Positions 34,828 to 44,572 of a stretch of 62,890 bases of DNA are shown in pieces. Source of the stretch: Planctomycetota bacterium (GTDB taxonomy: Bacteria > Planctomycetota > Phycisphaerae > SM23-33); NCBI GenBank assembly GCA_022705325.1, contig JAKJER010000002.1, positions 1 through 62,890 of the forward strand. The letters are read 5' to 3'. The stretch's first letter is position 1. Every line of letters begins with the position of its first letter. A model generated the notes under the pieces. The model searched no databases. It was not told where the DNA came from and saw only the letters and a list, made by a program, of their open reading frames with translations. The position numbers and the translations under genes are program-made.

Positions 34828-37467
34828 ATGTTTCGAGCGCGCCAAATGAGTCTTGTTGCCGCGGGGTTGGGGCTGTTCGCGTGTGCCGCAGCCGGCGTGC
34901 AGGCCTCCCCTGAAGAGCTGCAACACGCCCGCGAGTGGGTTCGGGACGTCCTGTTGAGCGACCAGGCCAAGCCTGTATTCTCGTTTGTCCTGGACGGGCG
35001 GGCGTCGAATGAGCTGCTCAAGACGTGGCGGCGATCGTCGAAGGTGTCGGCCGGCGAGGGGCAGACAACGACGGTGCTGGAGTACGTCCCGCCCGAAGGC
35101 GGTCTGCGGGTGCGGTGCGAGGCGGTCGTCTATGAGCGGTTCCCCGTGGTCGAATGGGTCGTCGAGTTCCGCAATGAAGGCCCGGGTGACACGCCCATCC
35201 TGGAGAACGTGCTGTCGATGGACCTGGCTTTGACGCGGGCGGAGGGCGCGGGGGAGTTCGTGCTGCATCACGCGGCTGGTTCGCAGGCAAACCGATCCGA
35301 CTACGCCCCGCGACGGACGGACCTGCCGCCCAAGGGGGCCAAGCGGCTTGGCGGTTCGGGCGGGCGGCCCACGAACGCGGACTGGTCGTACTTCAACCTC
35401 GCCTGGGGCGATGGCGGGGCGATCGTCTCCGTCGGCTGGCCCGGGCAGTGGTTCGCCCAGTTCATGCGCGACGCGGGCCGGTCGCTGGCCCTGGCGGTGG
35501 GGCAGGAACGCGTGCGGACTCGCCTGCGACCGGGCGAGACGTTCCGCACGCCGCGGATGACCGTGCTGCTCTACCGGGGCGAGCGATACCGCTCGCAGAA
35601 CCTGTGGCGGCGCTGGATGGCCGCCCACGCCATGCCCCGCCCGGGCGGCAAGCTCCCGCCGCCGCAGTTCGCGGCCTCCAGTTCGCGGGCCTACGAGGAG
35701 ATGATCAAGGCCAATGAGGCCAACCAGATGATGCACATTGATCGCTACCTGGAGGAGCGGCTGGGCATCGACTACTGGTGGATGGACGCCGGCTGGTACG
35801 TCCAGCAGAGAGGGTGGCCGCAGGTGGGCACATGGGAGGTGGACACGAAGCGCTTCCCTCGCGGGCTGAAGCCCATCAGCGACCACGCCCACCGGCGCGG
35901 GGTGAAGATCATCGTGTGGTTCGAGCCCGAGCGGGTGGCCCCGGGGACGTGGCTTCACGAGAACCGCCCGCAGTGGCTGCTGCGAAGCGGGCCTCATGCG
36001 GGCGGAACCGACGGCCTGCGAAGCTGGTCCCGAAAGGACTCGGGCGAGCCGGCGGTCACGCACAACCCGACCGGGCGTGACCGGACGTACGCGGAGATCG
36101 TCTGGCCGCCGGGGAGGCTGTCGTTCCACCCCGGTGCCAAGGGCGAGTACAGCGCGGTCCGCTGGACGGCCCCGGGGGCCGGCACGTACGACGTGCGGGC
36201 CGAGTTCGCCGCCATCGACAAGAAGACGACCACCGACGTGCATGTGCTGGCCGGCGGGCGGCCCGTCCACGACGAGTGGATCGACCTGCACGGACAGGGA
36301 CGGACCAGCGCTTACGCGGGCAAGCTTGAACTCAAGCAGGGCGAAACCGTGGATTTCGTGGTGGGCTTCGGAAACGGCAGCTACGTCTGCGACAGCACGG
36401 GGCTGGACGTGCGGATCACCTCCGCGGACGGCCGGGCGTACGATGCGGCGAAGGACTTCAATCCGGAGAAGAACCCGGCCGGGGCGTGGAGCTACGGGCA
36501 CCTGAAACCCGGCCCGGCCCCCCACGCGGGGACGTTCCAACTGTACGAGAGGGCGCGGACCGCGGGCGGCGACGACATGCGCTTGCTGAACCTGGGCAAC
36601 GACGAAGCCCGCTCGTGGCTGACCGAGCACGTCGCCGGCCTGCTGGACAGCCAAGGGATCGACCTGTACCGCCAGGATTTCAACATCGACCCGCTGGCGT
36701 TCTGGCGGGCGGCCGACGCCGAGGACCGGCAGGGCATGACGGAGAACCGATACGTGCAGGGCTACCTGGCGTACTGGGACGAGTTGCGGCGACGCCGGCC
36801 CACGATGTTGATCGACTCATGCGCCAGCGGCGGGCGGCGCAACGACCTGGAGACCATGCGCCGCTCCGTGCCGCTGTGGCGCAGCGACTACGCCTTCGAG
36901 CCCATCGGGCACCAGGGCATGACCTACGGGCTGTCGCTGTGGTTGCCGTACCACGGCACGGGCACGGTGGCCTGCGCCAACGCGGGCTACTACGGGGGCG
37001 GCAAGACGCCGGTCGAGCCGTACGCCTTCTGGAGCAACACCGCGCCGGGCTTCGGCAGCGGGATCGACATCCGCGTGCGGGAGATCGACTACGACGCCCT
37101 GCGGCGGCTGCTGGCGGCCTGGCGGCAGCTCACGCGGTTCTACTACGACGATTTCTATCCGCTCGTTCCCTACACGCAGGAGCAGCGCGACTGGATGGCC
37201 TGGCAGTTCAACTCGCCCGAGCGACGTGAGGCCGCCGTGCAGGCGTTCCGCCGCGCCGAGTGCGCCCAGGAGCAGACCCGCCTGAAGCTCCGCGACCTGG
37301 AGGCCGACGCAACCTACACGATTACGCTGCTGGACGGCGGCGAGGGCAAGCCGGTCGAGGGCGAAACGCGCTTGACCGGCCGGGAACTGATGGACGCCGG
37401 CCTGCCCATCACGCTGAAGACCAAGCCCGCCGCGGTCGTGGTGATCCTGAAGGCCCCAAGGCCATAG
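34828..37467 (+). CDS. Secreted GH36-type alpha-galactosidase with inserted beta-sandwich
   Basis: Exported clan GH-D enzyme of 879 residues with a signal peptide (about 1-26, ending VQA). An N-terminal beta-sandwich is followed by the TIM barrel: YWWMDAGWYVQQRGWPQVG (about 316-334), VKIIVWFEPERV, the nucleophile Asp in YRQDFNID (about Asp617), and the acid/base region SCASGGRRND (about Asp673). This pattern fits GH36 alpha-galactosidases, which remove terminal alpha-galactose. Residues about 425-535 form an extra beta-sandwich within the barrel, with SAVRWTAPGAGTYDVRAEF typical of a ligand-binding fold. The ATG at 34828 has GGGAG and gives a good signal peptide. Confidence 0.87.
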   Translation: MFRARQMSLVAAGLGLFACAAAGVQASPEELQHAREWVRDVLLSDQAKPVFSFVLDGRASNELLKTWRRSSKVSAGEGQTTTVLEYVPPEGGLRVRCEAVVYERFPVVEWVVEFRNEGPGDTPILENVLSMDLALTRAEGAGEFVLHHAAGSQANRSDYAPRRTDLPPKGAKRLGGSGGRPTNADWSYFNLAWGDGGAIVSVGWPGQWFAQFMRDAGRSLALAVGQERVRTRLRPGETFRTPRMTVLLYRGERYRSQNLWRRWMAAHAMPRPGGKLPPPQFAASSSRAYEEMIKANEANQMMHIDRYLEERLGIDYWWMDAGWYVQQRGWPQVGTWEVDTKRFPRGLKPISDHAHRRGVKIIVWFEPERVAPGTWLHENRPQWLLRSGPHAGGTDGLRSWSRKDSGEPAVTHNPTGRDRTYAEIVWPPGRLSFHPGAKGEYSAVRWTAPGAGTYDVRAEFAAIDKKTTTDVHVLAGGRPVHDEWIDLHGQGRTSAYAGKLELKQGETVDFVVGFGNGSYVCDSTGLDVRITSADGRAYDAAKDFNPEKNPAGAWSYGHLKPGPAPHAGTFQLYERARTAGGDDMRLLNLGNDEARSWLTEHVAGLLDSQGIDLYRQDFNIDPLAFWRAADAEDRQGMTENRYVQGYLAYWDELRRRRPTMLIDSCASGGRRNDLETMRRSVPLWRSDYAFEPIGHQGMTYGLSLWLPYHGTGTVACANAGYYGGGKTPVEPYAFWSNTAPGFGSGIDIRVREIDYDALRRLLAAWRQLTRFYYDDFYPLVPYTQEQRDWMAWQFNSPERREAAVQAFRRAECAQEQTRLKLRDLEADATYTITLLDGGEGKPVEGETRLTGRELMDAGLPITLKTKPAAVVVILKAPRP

Positions 37468-37504
37468 GGCTTCTTGCGGATCCTCCAGGCCGCAGGGAAG
37501 AGCA

Positions 37505-39130
37505 TCACTCGCGTTTGCCGACGGGGGTGATCGACCCGTCGGACTCTTTGAGGAGATAGAATGCTCCCTCGACCGGCACGTCGATCTTGACCTTGTGATG
37601 CTCCGGTACGTCGACCTCGACGCCTTGCCTGGCGCCCATCGGCGCGTGGGCGTAGAGCAGCCACTCGCGGCGGGGCGGTTTGCCGATTACACGGGCCAAC
37701 GTCCAGACGGGCATCTTCGCGTCGAGCTTCAGCTCGGGCGGGTCCAGGTTGGTCGTCAGGTGGAACCATCGGTCGACGTCTTTCCATTTCTCCGGAACGC
37801 CGGTCTGGAAGGGGTGCTTGCGGCCGCGGTTGGGCACGAGCGTGCCTAGGCGCCAGAAGCGAGCGAGGGTCGCGTCCGCGTGGACAAGCTCGACGGATGC
37901 GACGATCTGGTCGAAGTACTCCTCCCAGTTCTCCTTCTTGAACGCACTGCCGCGCCACTCGCGGGCGACCCGCGGCACGAGCGTCCAGATCACGTACTGC
38001 GTCCAGCCGCGGTACATCGCGGGCGTGCAGGGGTGGCCGTCCTCTTCGTACTGCTTTCGCTTGTTGTTGTCCTTGTCCGGCAGGTAGCCGTCCCAGAAGA
38101 TCACCTCGTGCCAGAAGTCCGGGTTGGCCTTGAACGCCTCGTCCTTCATGAACACCAGGTTCATCATCTCGGCCTGCATGGACCAGACGTTGTAGGCCTT
38201 CTTCTGCGGCTCCCAGTGGTTGTCGTACGATTCGGGGATCCCCCCGTCCCAGGCGAACGGCTCCCAGGCGATGCGATCTTCGGTGTGGAGGCTGTACTTG
38301 ACCCAGTCGCCCCAGCGGGCAAAGTGGTCGGGGCCGAACGCGTTGTACCCGGCAAAACGGACGTTCTTGCGCCAGGTCTCGTTGGCCAGGCCGGCCCGCA
38401 TGCCCTTGAAGAGGGCGCCGTATCGCGCGATCCACCCATCGGAGAAGACCTTCCGCTTGAAGTTGTCGTCGCGCCCCTCGCCGTACTTGTCCATGTAGCG
38501 TTTGAGCTTCTCCGCCGCATGCCAGCGCATGTCGTGAGCCTCGTTGTTGCTCACGAACAGCACCAGCGGCGGATCGGGATAGAGCTCCTGCATCCGCCTG
38601 CACACGGGGTTGTCGGTCCACTTTCGCCCGAGCTTCTCCCATGGCTCCACAGGGCTGAAGGGGCTGACGGCCTTGATCTTGTTGCCCTTGAGGCTGACGC
38701 CCACGCCGGTCTGCTCAGCCGGGGCGTCTTTGTATTCCTCCCCGTAGAAGTCGGCCTCCCATTGCCCGCCGGTCAGCAGGACAAAGGGCAGCTTCCATCG
38801 GGCGAACTGCCTGACCGCCTCGGTGTGCTGGTCGGCGCCCTGGGCGCTGCGATTCCGGTTGTAGTCGATCCACGGCAACATGTGCCGGCCCTTGCGGATC
38901 TGCTCGACCTGCCACTCGGGCGGCATGGTCATGCGGTGCCAGTGGGCCACAAGCGGCAGCGGCCGGCCCAGCGGGCCTTCGTTCGGCGCCAGTGCGGCAT
39001 CACGGATCGCGGCGACCGTTCGCTGCTCGATGCCGGCGTCTTGTTGAGCGGCGGCGCGGGGCGCCGGCAGAAACGCCAGGGCTGCCACGACAAGAGTGCG
39101 TACGCGGTAAGACTTCTTTGAAGGCATCAT
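37505..39130 (-). CDS. Secreted protein of unknown function (541 aa)
   Basis: I cannot name this family. The product has an N-terminal signal peptide (about 1-30) and a soluble mature domain rich in Trp, Tyr and Asp. Motifs such as PLVAHWHRMTMPPEWQ, LPFVLLTGGQWEADFYG and PPLVLFVSNNEAHDMRWHA suggest an alpha/beta barrel like a glycosidase. A small beta domain at the C-terminus (VEVDVPEHHKVKIDVPVEGA) resembles the all-beta tail of many glycosidases. Acidic residues in the barrel could be catalytic, but none can be assigned. It is the last of four minus-strand genes for secreted proteins. Confidence 0.72.
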   Translation of the reverse strand: MMPSKKSYRVRTLVVAALAFLPAPRAAAQQDAGIEQRTVAAIRDAALAPNEGPLGRPLPLVAHWHRMTMPPEWQVEQIRKGRHMLPWIDYNRNRSAQGADQHTEAVRQFARWKLPFVLLTGGQWEADFYGEEYKDAPAEQTGVGVSLKGNKIKAVSPFSPVEPWEKLGRKWTDNPVCRRMQELYPDPPLVLFVSNNEAHDMRWHAAEKLKRYMDKYGEGRDDNFKRKVFSDGWIARYGALFKGMRAGLANETWRKNVRFAGYNAFGPDHFARWGDWVKYSLHTEDRIAWEPFAWDGGIPESYDNHWEPQKKAYNVWSMQAEMMNLVFMKDEAFKANPDFWHEVIFWDGYLPDKDNNKRKQYEEDGHPCTPAMYRGWTQYVIWTLVPRVAREWRGSAFKKENWEEYFDQIVASVELVHADATLARFWRLGTLVPNRGRKHPFQTGVPEKWKDVDRWFHLTTNLDPPELKLDAKMPVWTLARVIGKPPRREWLLYAHAPMGARQGVEVDVPEHHKVKIDVPVEGAFYLLKESDGSITPVGKRE

Positions 39131-39147
39131 TCCCGCCGTCATCCTTC

Positions 39148-39189
39148 AAGACACTGGTCAAGGACTGATAACTGGTTACAGGCTACCGG
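39148..39189 (-). repeat. Heptamer-period repeat after the acetylesterase stop codon
   Basis: Directly after the TAG stop, read on the minus strand, units such as CCGGTAG and CCTGTAA follow in 7-nt register for about four units and then decay. The array ends shortly before the next gene. Confidence 0.65.
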
Positions 39190-40695
39190 CTACGGGTCGG
39201 TCCGGAAAGGTACAGCCGGCAGGTTGCCGGAATTGACTAGGTTATGTCTGGCCAGCGAGTTCCAGGCGAAGCGGACGAACTTGGGGGTCTTGATCCGCGG
39301 GCAGGAGACCTCGATCGTATCCTTGCCGACGATCTTCGCCTCGGCCTTGATATACACGAGCTTGCGGTTGGCCAGCGTGCCGTCGGACAGCTCGAACCAG
39401 TTGAGTGCCTTGCCGTCAGCGGCCTTCAGGCCGTCGCAGGCATACTTGAACTTCACGAGGACCTTGTCGCCCTCGATCTTGTGCGAGTCGTACATCGGCC
39501 CGAAGAGCGGGCGGTCCGGCTGGCCGTACGTCTTGACCAGCGCGATGTTGGCCAGGCGCCGGGCGACCAGGTGCTTGTTCGGCGGGTGTGGGTTGCTGTT
39601 GCCGGCGATGGGTAGTCCGGCGGCGGGGTCGGAGGGATCCTTGGCCTCGTAGTTGCGGATGGCCTTGGGGTTGTCGGAGTTGTCGTAGATGTCATTGCTG
39701 ACGGCCAGGGCGGTGTTCGGAACGGTGTGCATGATCTTGACCTGGGCTTCGTAGACGCCGAGCATCCCGCTGGCGTAGGTGGTCTGGGCGATCTGAACGA
39801 AATAGAAGGGCAAATCGGGCCGCTTCCATAGCGTCCGCCACGAGGCGATCAGGGCGGCCAGATCGTCGGCGTACTTGTTGTTCCGCCCGTCGTCCTCGCC
39901 CTGGTACCAGATCGCTCCGCGGATAGTCAGCGGCACCACGGGGCGAAGCTGTGACTGATACATCATGCCCGGCTCGTGCGAGGTGCGGCCCTCGGCCTGC
40001 TGGCCGAAGGGGAACGCCTTCTCGATGCCCGGCAGAGGCGTCCACGCCTTGGCGGTCGAGCCGCCGACGGCGATGTTCAGCACGCCCACGGGGACCTTGA
40101 GCTCTTCGTGCAGGCTGCGGGCGAACACGTACGCCACCTCGCCGTATCCGGTGTGCGGGCCAAGCTTGTCACCGCGCTGCATGGTCTGCGGGGCGGCCTT
40201 CAGTGCGTTCGGGTCGGCGAGTGTCCACGTGCACTGGATGCCGTCGTCGTAGTCGTCGCGCACGGGGATGGCCTCGCGCCGCTCGTTCTCCGACCGCAAA
40301 AACACCCGCACGCCGGGCGTGGAGTCCTTGATGGTGACGCTCCGGCTCATGTTGGACTGTCCGCTGGCCAACCATACCTCGCCGAGCAGGATGTTCTTGA
40401 ACTGGTTGCGGTTGGTCGGGCCCTGGACGGTGAGCGTGTGCTCCTTACCGTCGGCTTTCAGAGGCGGCAGGTCCACGCGCCACGCCCCGTCGGCGCCCGC
40501 CTGCGCCTTGGTGGACTTGCCCGCCAGTTCGACCGTCACCGGCTCGCCGGCGTCTGCCCAGCCCCACACGGCGATGGGGAGCTCCTGCTGAAGCACCATC
40601 CGGTCGCCGAACACCTTCGCGACACGCACCTTCGCCGAGCCGGCGGCCGCGAATGCCAGGCATAGTACTACCGCGCAGAGGGCTCGTCGCGTCAC
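39190..40695 (-). CDS. Sialate O-acetylesterase-like SGNH hydrolase
   Basis: Exported esterase of 501 residues with a signal peptide (about 1-21). It belongs to the SASA/sialate 9-O-acetylesterase group: VFGDRMVLQQELPIAVWGWA at the N-terminus, the nucleophile Ser in ASGQSNM (about Ser114), GGSTAKAW, and IWYQGEDD. The His of the C-terminal triad is in NPHPPNK (about His370). The residue two before it, normally Asp, is Asn here, which may weaken catalysis or shift the Asp to another position. Family members deacetylate sialic acids or plant polysaccharides. It lies 16 nt from the next upstream gene, so co-transcription is likely. Confidence 0.85.
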   Translation of the reverse strand: MTRRALCAVVLCLAFAAAGSAKVRVAKVFGDRMVLQQELPIAVWGWADAGEPVTVELAGKSTKAQAGADGAWRVDLPPLKADGKEHTLTVQGPTNRNQFKNILLGEVWLASGQSNMSRSVTIKDSTPGVRVFLRSENERREAIPVRDDYDDGIQCTWTLADPNALKAAPQTMQRGDKLGPHTGYGEVAYVFARSLHEELKVPVGVLNIAVGGSTAKAWTPLPGIEKAFPFGQQAEGRTSHEPGMMYQSQLRPVVPLTIRGAIWYQGEDDGRNNKYADDLAALIASWRTLWKRPDLPFYFVQIAQTTYASGMLGVYEAQVKIMHTVPNTALAVSNDIYDNSDNPKAIRNYEAKDPSDPAAGLPIAGNSNPHPPNKHLVARRLANIALVKTYGQPDRPLFGPMYDSHKIEGDKVLVKFKYACDGLKAADGKALNWFELSDGTLANRKLVYIKAEAKIVGKDTIEVSCPRIKTPKFVRFAWNSLARHNLVNSGNLPAVPFRTDP

Positions 40696-40711
40696 GCTGG
40701 TCTCCCTTCGT

Positions 40712-41713
40712 TCACTTGGGCGCCACGACCACCTCGAAGTCCCTCCCGCGGATCCGTCGCAACTCTTCGTGAAGGACGGGGATCCGCGGATCGGGTGCGA
40801 CGGAGATGGCCCATTCGATTCCGTTGTCGGCCACGAACATGCCGTAGGTCTTCAGGCCCTTGAGGATCGCCTGGACCGGCGGCGAGAACTTGCTCACGTC
40901 GAAGTCCTGCCGTAACCGCAGCCGTTCACCCATACGGGGAAGGTCTTCGTCGGTCAGCCGGCTGGCGAAGTGCGTAGCCGGGGCCACGTACGCCCGGCGC
41001 GTCCGCCGCACCGTCACCCGCATGGCGTGCTCGACCATGCCGCGCTGGATCTCGTCGTAGCGGACCACCGCGGGGAAGATCGGCAGCCCGGCGGCGTCGG
41101 CCGACGTCCACCCGTCCGGGCGGAGCTTGTTGGTCTTGAGGTCGAACACCGACGCCTGCCCCGCCGCCCACCCGTCGGCCGTCCGGCCGAAGGTGAAGAA
41201 CTCGTAGAGCATGCGGTTGACCGGATCGACGACGATGGCGTGGCGGTCGCCGCCGTACTTGGGCGGGCGGCGCTGCACGTCGGCCAGCGGCGGCGGCTTG
41301 TCGTGCCCGGGCCAGCCCTCGATGGGAACGTTGTCGGGCACGGGGAAGGGTCCGCGGTCGGACTCGCCGGGATACTCGAGCACGTTGACCGGCACGCGCG
41401 GCTGGTCGGGCGGCACGAGCACGAAGGCCATGTCGGGGTTGTATCGGAAGGGCTTGTCGGGCCCGATGGACGCAACGATGGCCCGGCTTCGCGGGTGAAG
41501 CGGCCAGGCGGAGACGTCCTGGTTGAACGGGTTGTCGGGGGGGAGTATCTCCAGGGCCGACAGGATCGCGTCGGCCTGGGGCGTGTTGAACAAGACAGGC
41601 GCAGTGATGGCGGGCATCTTGGTCGAACGGATGCGGGTCAGGCGGGGCGACTCGTCGGCTGCGTGGGCAACGACGCAGAGCAGGGCCAGCAGCAGAATGG
41701 GCGTTGTTTTCAT
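40712..41713 (-). CDS. Secreted conserved protein of unknown function (333 aa)
   Basis: Exported protein with a signal peptide (about 1-18). It resembles a conserved group of secreted proteins seen in several phyla, recognisable by LPPDNPFNQDVSAWPLHPRS, PRVPVNVLEYPGESDRGPFP, RHAIVVDP, RPDGWTSADAAGLPIFP and ATHFASR, but I know of no assigned activity. Conserved His, Asp and Glu residues in these motifs suggest a metal site or hydrolase. The start at 41713 gives a good signal peptide and has AAGGA upstream. It is the second of four minus-strand genes and lies 16 nt before the acetylesterase. Confidence 0.75.
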   Translation of the reverse strand: MKTTPILLLALLCVVAHAADESPRLTRIRSTKMPAITAPVLFNTPQADAILSALEILPPDNPFNQDVSAWPLHPRSRAIVASIGPDKPFRYNPDMAFVLVPPDQPRVPVNVLEYPGESDRGPFPVPDNVPIEGWPGHDKPPPLADVQRRPPKYGGDRHAIVVDPVNRMLYEFFTFGRTADGWAAGQASVFDLKTNKLRPDGWTSADAAGLPIFPAVVRYDEIQRGMVEHAMRVTVRRTRRAYVAPATHFASRLTDEDLPRMGERLRLRQDFDVSKFSPPVQAILKGLKTYGMFVADNGIEWAISVAPDPRIPVLHEELRRIRGRDFEVVVAPK

Positions 41714-41868
41714 GGGTGTCGGGTCCTTACTCGCCAAACGCACGGAGGGGGACGACGCTTGCCCACTAGCCCTGGATGCAACTCCGTGGCCAAGCCGATC
41801 CCCGTTCCCGAGGTTCGCCAGGATGCGGAGCGGGCTTCGTTGCCGGATCATTCAGTGCGTTGTGTTGC

Positions 41869-44397
41869 TCACCGGTTGGCGGTCCAGTTGGCGGGGGCGA
41901 AGTGATTGCCCAGCCGGTCCATGACATCCAGCAGATGCAGGAGCATGGAGTAGTGGGTGGCGTCGTACCAGACGATCGTGGCGTTGGCGGCGCGGGCCAG
42001 GGCCGATGCCGCAGAGGCGGGGACGATCTCGTCGTTGCGTGCACTGAGCATGAGCACGTTGGCCGAGCGGAGTCGGGCGGCGTAAGTGAGCGGATCGATA
42101 GGGGCGAGGAAGTCGTGTAGCTGCTGGTCGGACCAGCCCCTCTTGGCGACGGCGTCTCGGAAGGGACGGACCTCGCGTGCCGAGCCAGTGAGGACGGCGG
42201 CCAGGTCGCCGCCGGCCAGAAGGATGGCGACGCGAGGGAATCGCCCGTCGACGCCTGCGGTAAGGGCGGCCGCGAAGCCGCCCATGGAGATGCCGCAGAT
42301 GCCGATGCGTGCGGGGTCCACGTCGGGGCGGACGGCCAGCCAGGCGGCGGCGCGGCGGATGTCCTTCACGCCCTGGGTGATGGCGTCGACAAGCAGACCG
42401 GGCTTTTCGTTGACTTGGTCCATGAGCCACCGCTTGTCGGCGGGGCGCCGGGGCCCGTAATAGGGCATCTGAACGATCAGGGCATGGCAGCCGGAGGATG
42501 CGATGCGCCCGGCGGCCAGGCGGGCGACGCGCATCGAGCCGTCCATGATGTCCAGGACGAGAACAGCAGGCGCCCGGCCGGCGCCAGCGGGGCGGTAGTA
42601 CTCGCAGTGGACGGTGTTGTTGGCGGGCGTCTGGGTGATGACGGGAGAGGGGAACTGGAGGTCAAAGACACGGAAACTGCCCGAGACGAGCCGCGGCTGC
42701 ATCTGCCAGTCGAAGGCGACGCTCTGGGTCTGGAAACGATCGAGGCGGCCAGCCATCGCGGGCTGGGTGGTCGGCGCGATGGGGCGGTTAGCCGAGGCGG
42801 GGACCGTGCCGGACTCATCGCCTGCTGCGGCTGGGGTCGGGTCGGGCGCGGGGGTCGGCGCGGGCGCTGCCGGGCCCGGGATGGCCAGCAGGCTCTTCTG
42901 GGTGGGCAGATACAGGACGCCGTCCACCGCGACGGGCGCGATCGGGGGCGAGCCCTGACGCCCCCGCGACAGCACCTCGAGTTGACGCCCGGCCCGGAGG
43001 ACCCACACCAGGCCCGACTCCGTGGAGGCGTAGACCTTGGAGTCGGCCACGAAGGCAGAGGCGGGCCAGGCCCGTCCGTTCATCGGATGGACCCACTGGC
43101 GCTGACCGGTGTCGGCATCGAAGCAGTGAAGGTTGCCGCTGTAGTCGGGGATGTAAAGGAGGCCGTCGGCCACCGCGGGCGTCGCCAGTGTGCGGCCGAC
43201 CAGGGTGGATCGCCACAGGAGCTTGCCCGTGGCCGCGTCGATGCAGGAGAGGCAGCCGCGCCCCTCGCCGTGGATGGGGCTCTGGCCGATGGCGACGTAG
43301 AGCCGTCCATCCAGGACGATGGGCGTGGAGATGATCTCGCTGGGGCCCTCGGGGCTCTTGCGGTTATGGCGGGAGTATGGGATGGGTTTGCCGTCCCGCT
43401 CGCGGTAGTCGGCGGGATTGCAGTCGGCGGACCAGACCTTGCGGAGGGATTGGACCTTGTCCTGGCTGCCGGCGTCGGGCGGTGCGAAGGCGTACATCAC
43501 GCCGTCGCCCCCGCCGAAGAAGACCAGCGTTTGCCCGGCGATGCGTGCGGCCACGGGGCTGGACCAGTGTCCGTGGAGCAGGCGGCTGGAGATGCCCTCG
43601 TTCTCGCGGGCGACGAGGCGGCCGGTGCGTTTGTCCAGCACGATCAGGGCGGGGGCCTGGGGCGCAGGGATCTTGTCGTGGCGGTCGTCGAGCCCGTTCG
43701 ACGTGCAGGCGAACAGCAGGTCGCCGACCATGGCCAACGTGCTGCCGCAGACGTCGTGGGGCACCACGCCGAGTTCGCCGACGAGGTCGAACCGCCAGAC
43801 GATGTCGCCGTCGGTGGGCTGGAGAGCCGCGCCGGGGACCTCGGCCAGGCCCATGTAGGCCAACTCGTCGCTGAAAGGTCCGGCGTTGCCGTCAGCCTGG
43901 CCGTTACGGTCCAGGCAGAGGACCTCGCCCCGCCCGCCGATGATGTACACCCGCTCGCCGTCGACTAGCGGGCTCGAGCAGACGCCGCATTTCCACTGGT
44001 TGTAGTGGTAGGGGGGCTTGATGCCGCCGAAGAACCGCGGCGTGATGAACTGCCAGATCATCCGTCCGGTCGCCTGCTCGATGCAGAGCAGGAGCCCGCC
44101 GCCGGTGGGCTTGTAGCCGTTGCGCCGCACGCCCAGGTCGTTCGCGCCGACGTAGATCCGGCCGCGGTCGATCGTCGGGACGGCATACTGGTGCGAGCCC
44201 AGGGACAACTCCCAGATGGGCTTGACGGCGGTCGGGTCCGCCGGCAGACGCCGGGCGGGGCTCACCGAGTTGGGTCCGTCCGAGCCGCCCCAGCGGATGA
44301 CGGGCGGGCCCGCCGACGCAGACAGCGTGATGGCCGCCATCGTAAGAACGAAGATGCACGCCGCCAGGCGGCCCGGAAGAGTCTGTCGATGGATCAT
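41869..44397 (-). CDS. PQQ-like beta-propeller fused to an alpha/beta hydrolase
   Basis: Exported 842-residue protein with a signal peptide (about 1-29). Residues about 30-505 form a PQQ/quinoprotein-type propeller (blade repeats such as LLLCIEQATGRMIWQF and LSCIDAATGKLLWRS). A Pro/Ala-rich linker (about 507-545) leads to an alpha/beta hydrolase (about 575-842) with nucleophile Ser in CGISMGG (Ser704), Asp in SARNDEIVP (Asp789) and His in YDATHYSM (His815), all in the right order. The hydrolase probably cleaves an ester, perhaps acetyl or acyl groups on glycans; the propeller may bind substrate. A TAGAAT box ends seven nucleotides before the ATG, with no Shine-Dalgarno. Confidence 0.83.
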   Translation of the reverse strand: MIHRQTLPGRLAACIFVLTMAAITLSASAGPPVIRWGGSDGPNSVSPARRLPADPTAVKPIWELSLGSHQYAVPTIDRGRIYVGANDLGVRRNGYKPTGGGLLLCIEQATGRMIWQFITPRFFGGIKPPYHYNQWKCGVCSSPLVDGERVYIIGGRGEVLCLDRNGQADGNAGPFSDELAYMGLAEVPGAALQPTDGDIVWRFDLVGELGVVPHDVCGSTLAMVGDLLFACTSNGLDDRHDKIPAPQAPALIVLDKRTGRLVARENEGISSRLLHGHWSSPVAARIAGQTLVFFGGGDGVMYAFAPPDAGSQDKVQSLRKVWSADCNPADYRERDGKPIPYSRHNRKSPEGPSEIISTPIVLDGRLYVAIGQSPIHGEGRGCLSCIDAATGKLLWRSTLVGRTLATPAVADGLLYIPDYSGNLHCFDADTGQRQWVHPMNGRAWPASAFVADSKVYASTESGLVWVLRAGRQLEVLSRGRQGSPPIAPVAVDGVLYLPTQKSLLAIPGPAAPAPTPAPDPTPAAAGDESGTVPASANRPIAPTTQPAMAGRLDRFQTQSVAFDWQMQPRLVSGSFRVFDLQFPSPVITQTPANNTVHCEYYRPAGAGRAPAVLVLDIMDGSMRVARLAAGRIASSGCHALIVQMPYYGPRRPADKRWLMDQVNEKPGLLVDAITQGVKDIRRAAAWLAVRPDVDPARIGICGISMGGFAAALTAGVDGRFPRVAILLAGGDLAAVLTGSAREVRPFRDAVAKRGWSDQQLHDFLAPIDPLTYAARLRSANVLMLSARNDEIVPASAASALARAANATIVWYDATHYSMLLHLLDVMDRLGNHFAPANWTANR

Positions 44398-44404
44398 AGA
44401 ATCA

Positions 44405-44410
44405 ATTCTA
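44405..44410 (-). promoter_or_regulatory. -10 box adjoining the propeller-hydrolase start codon
   Basis: TAGAAT on the minus strand, ending seven nucleotides before the ATG. No ribosome-binding site lies between, so a leaderless transcript is likely. The same GCGTAGAATT context recurs near 48550, upstream of the BNR-like gene. Confidence 0.5.
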
Positions 44411-44572
44411 CGCCAGGCCGGCTACGGGCACAATCGCCATGCCGCTGTGACGCCGGCACCCGGCAAGGTCGCGCACCCATCACAACCGGTTCCCAAGCCC
44501 CACCGCGCGCGGTAGCATATCGGCTTAAACACCGGACGCATCCTCTTCTCGAACCCGATCTGGAGCAGGACT

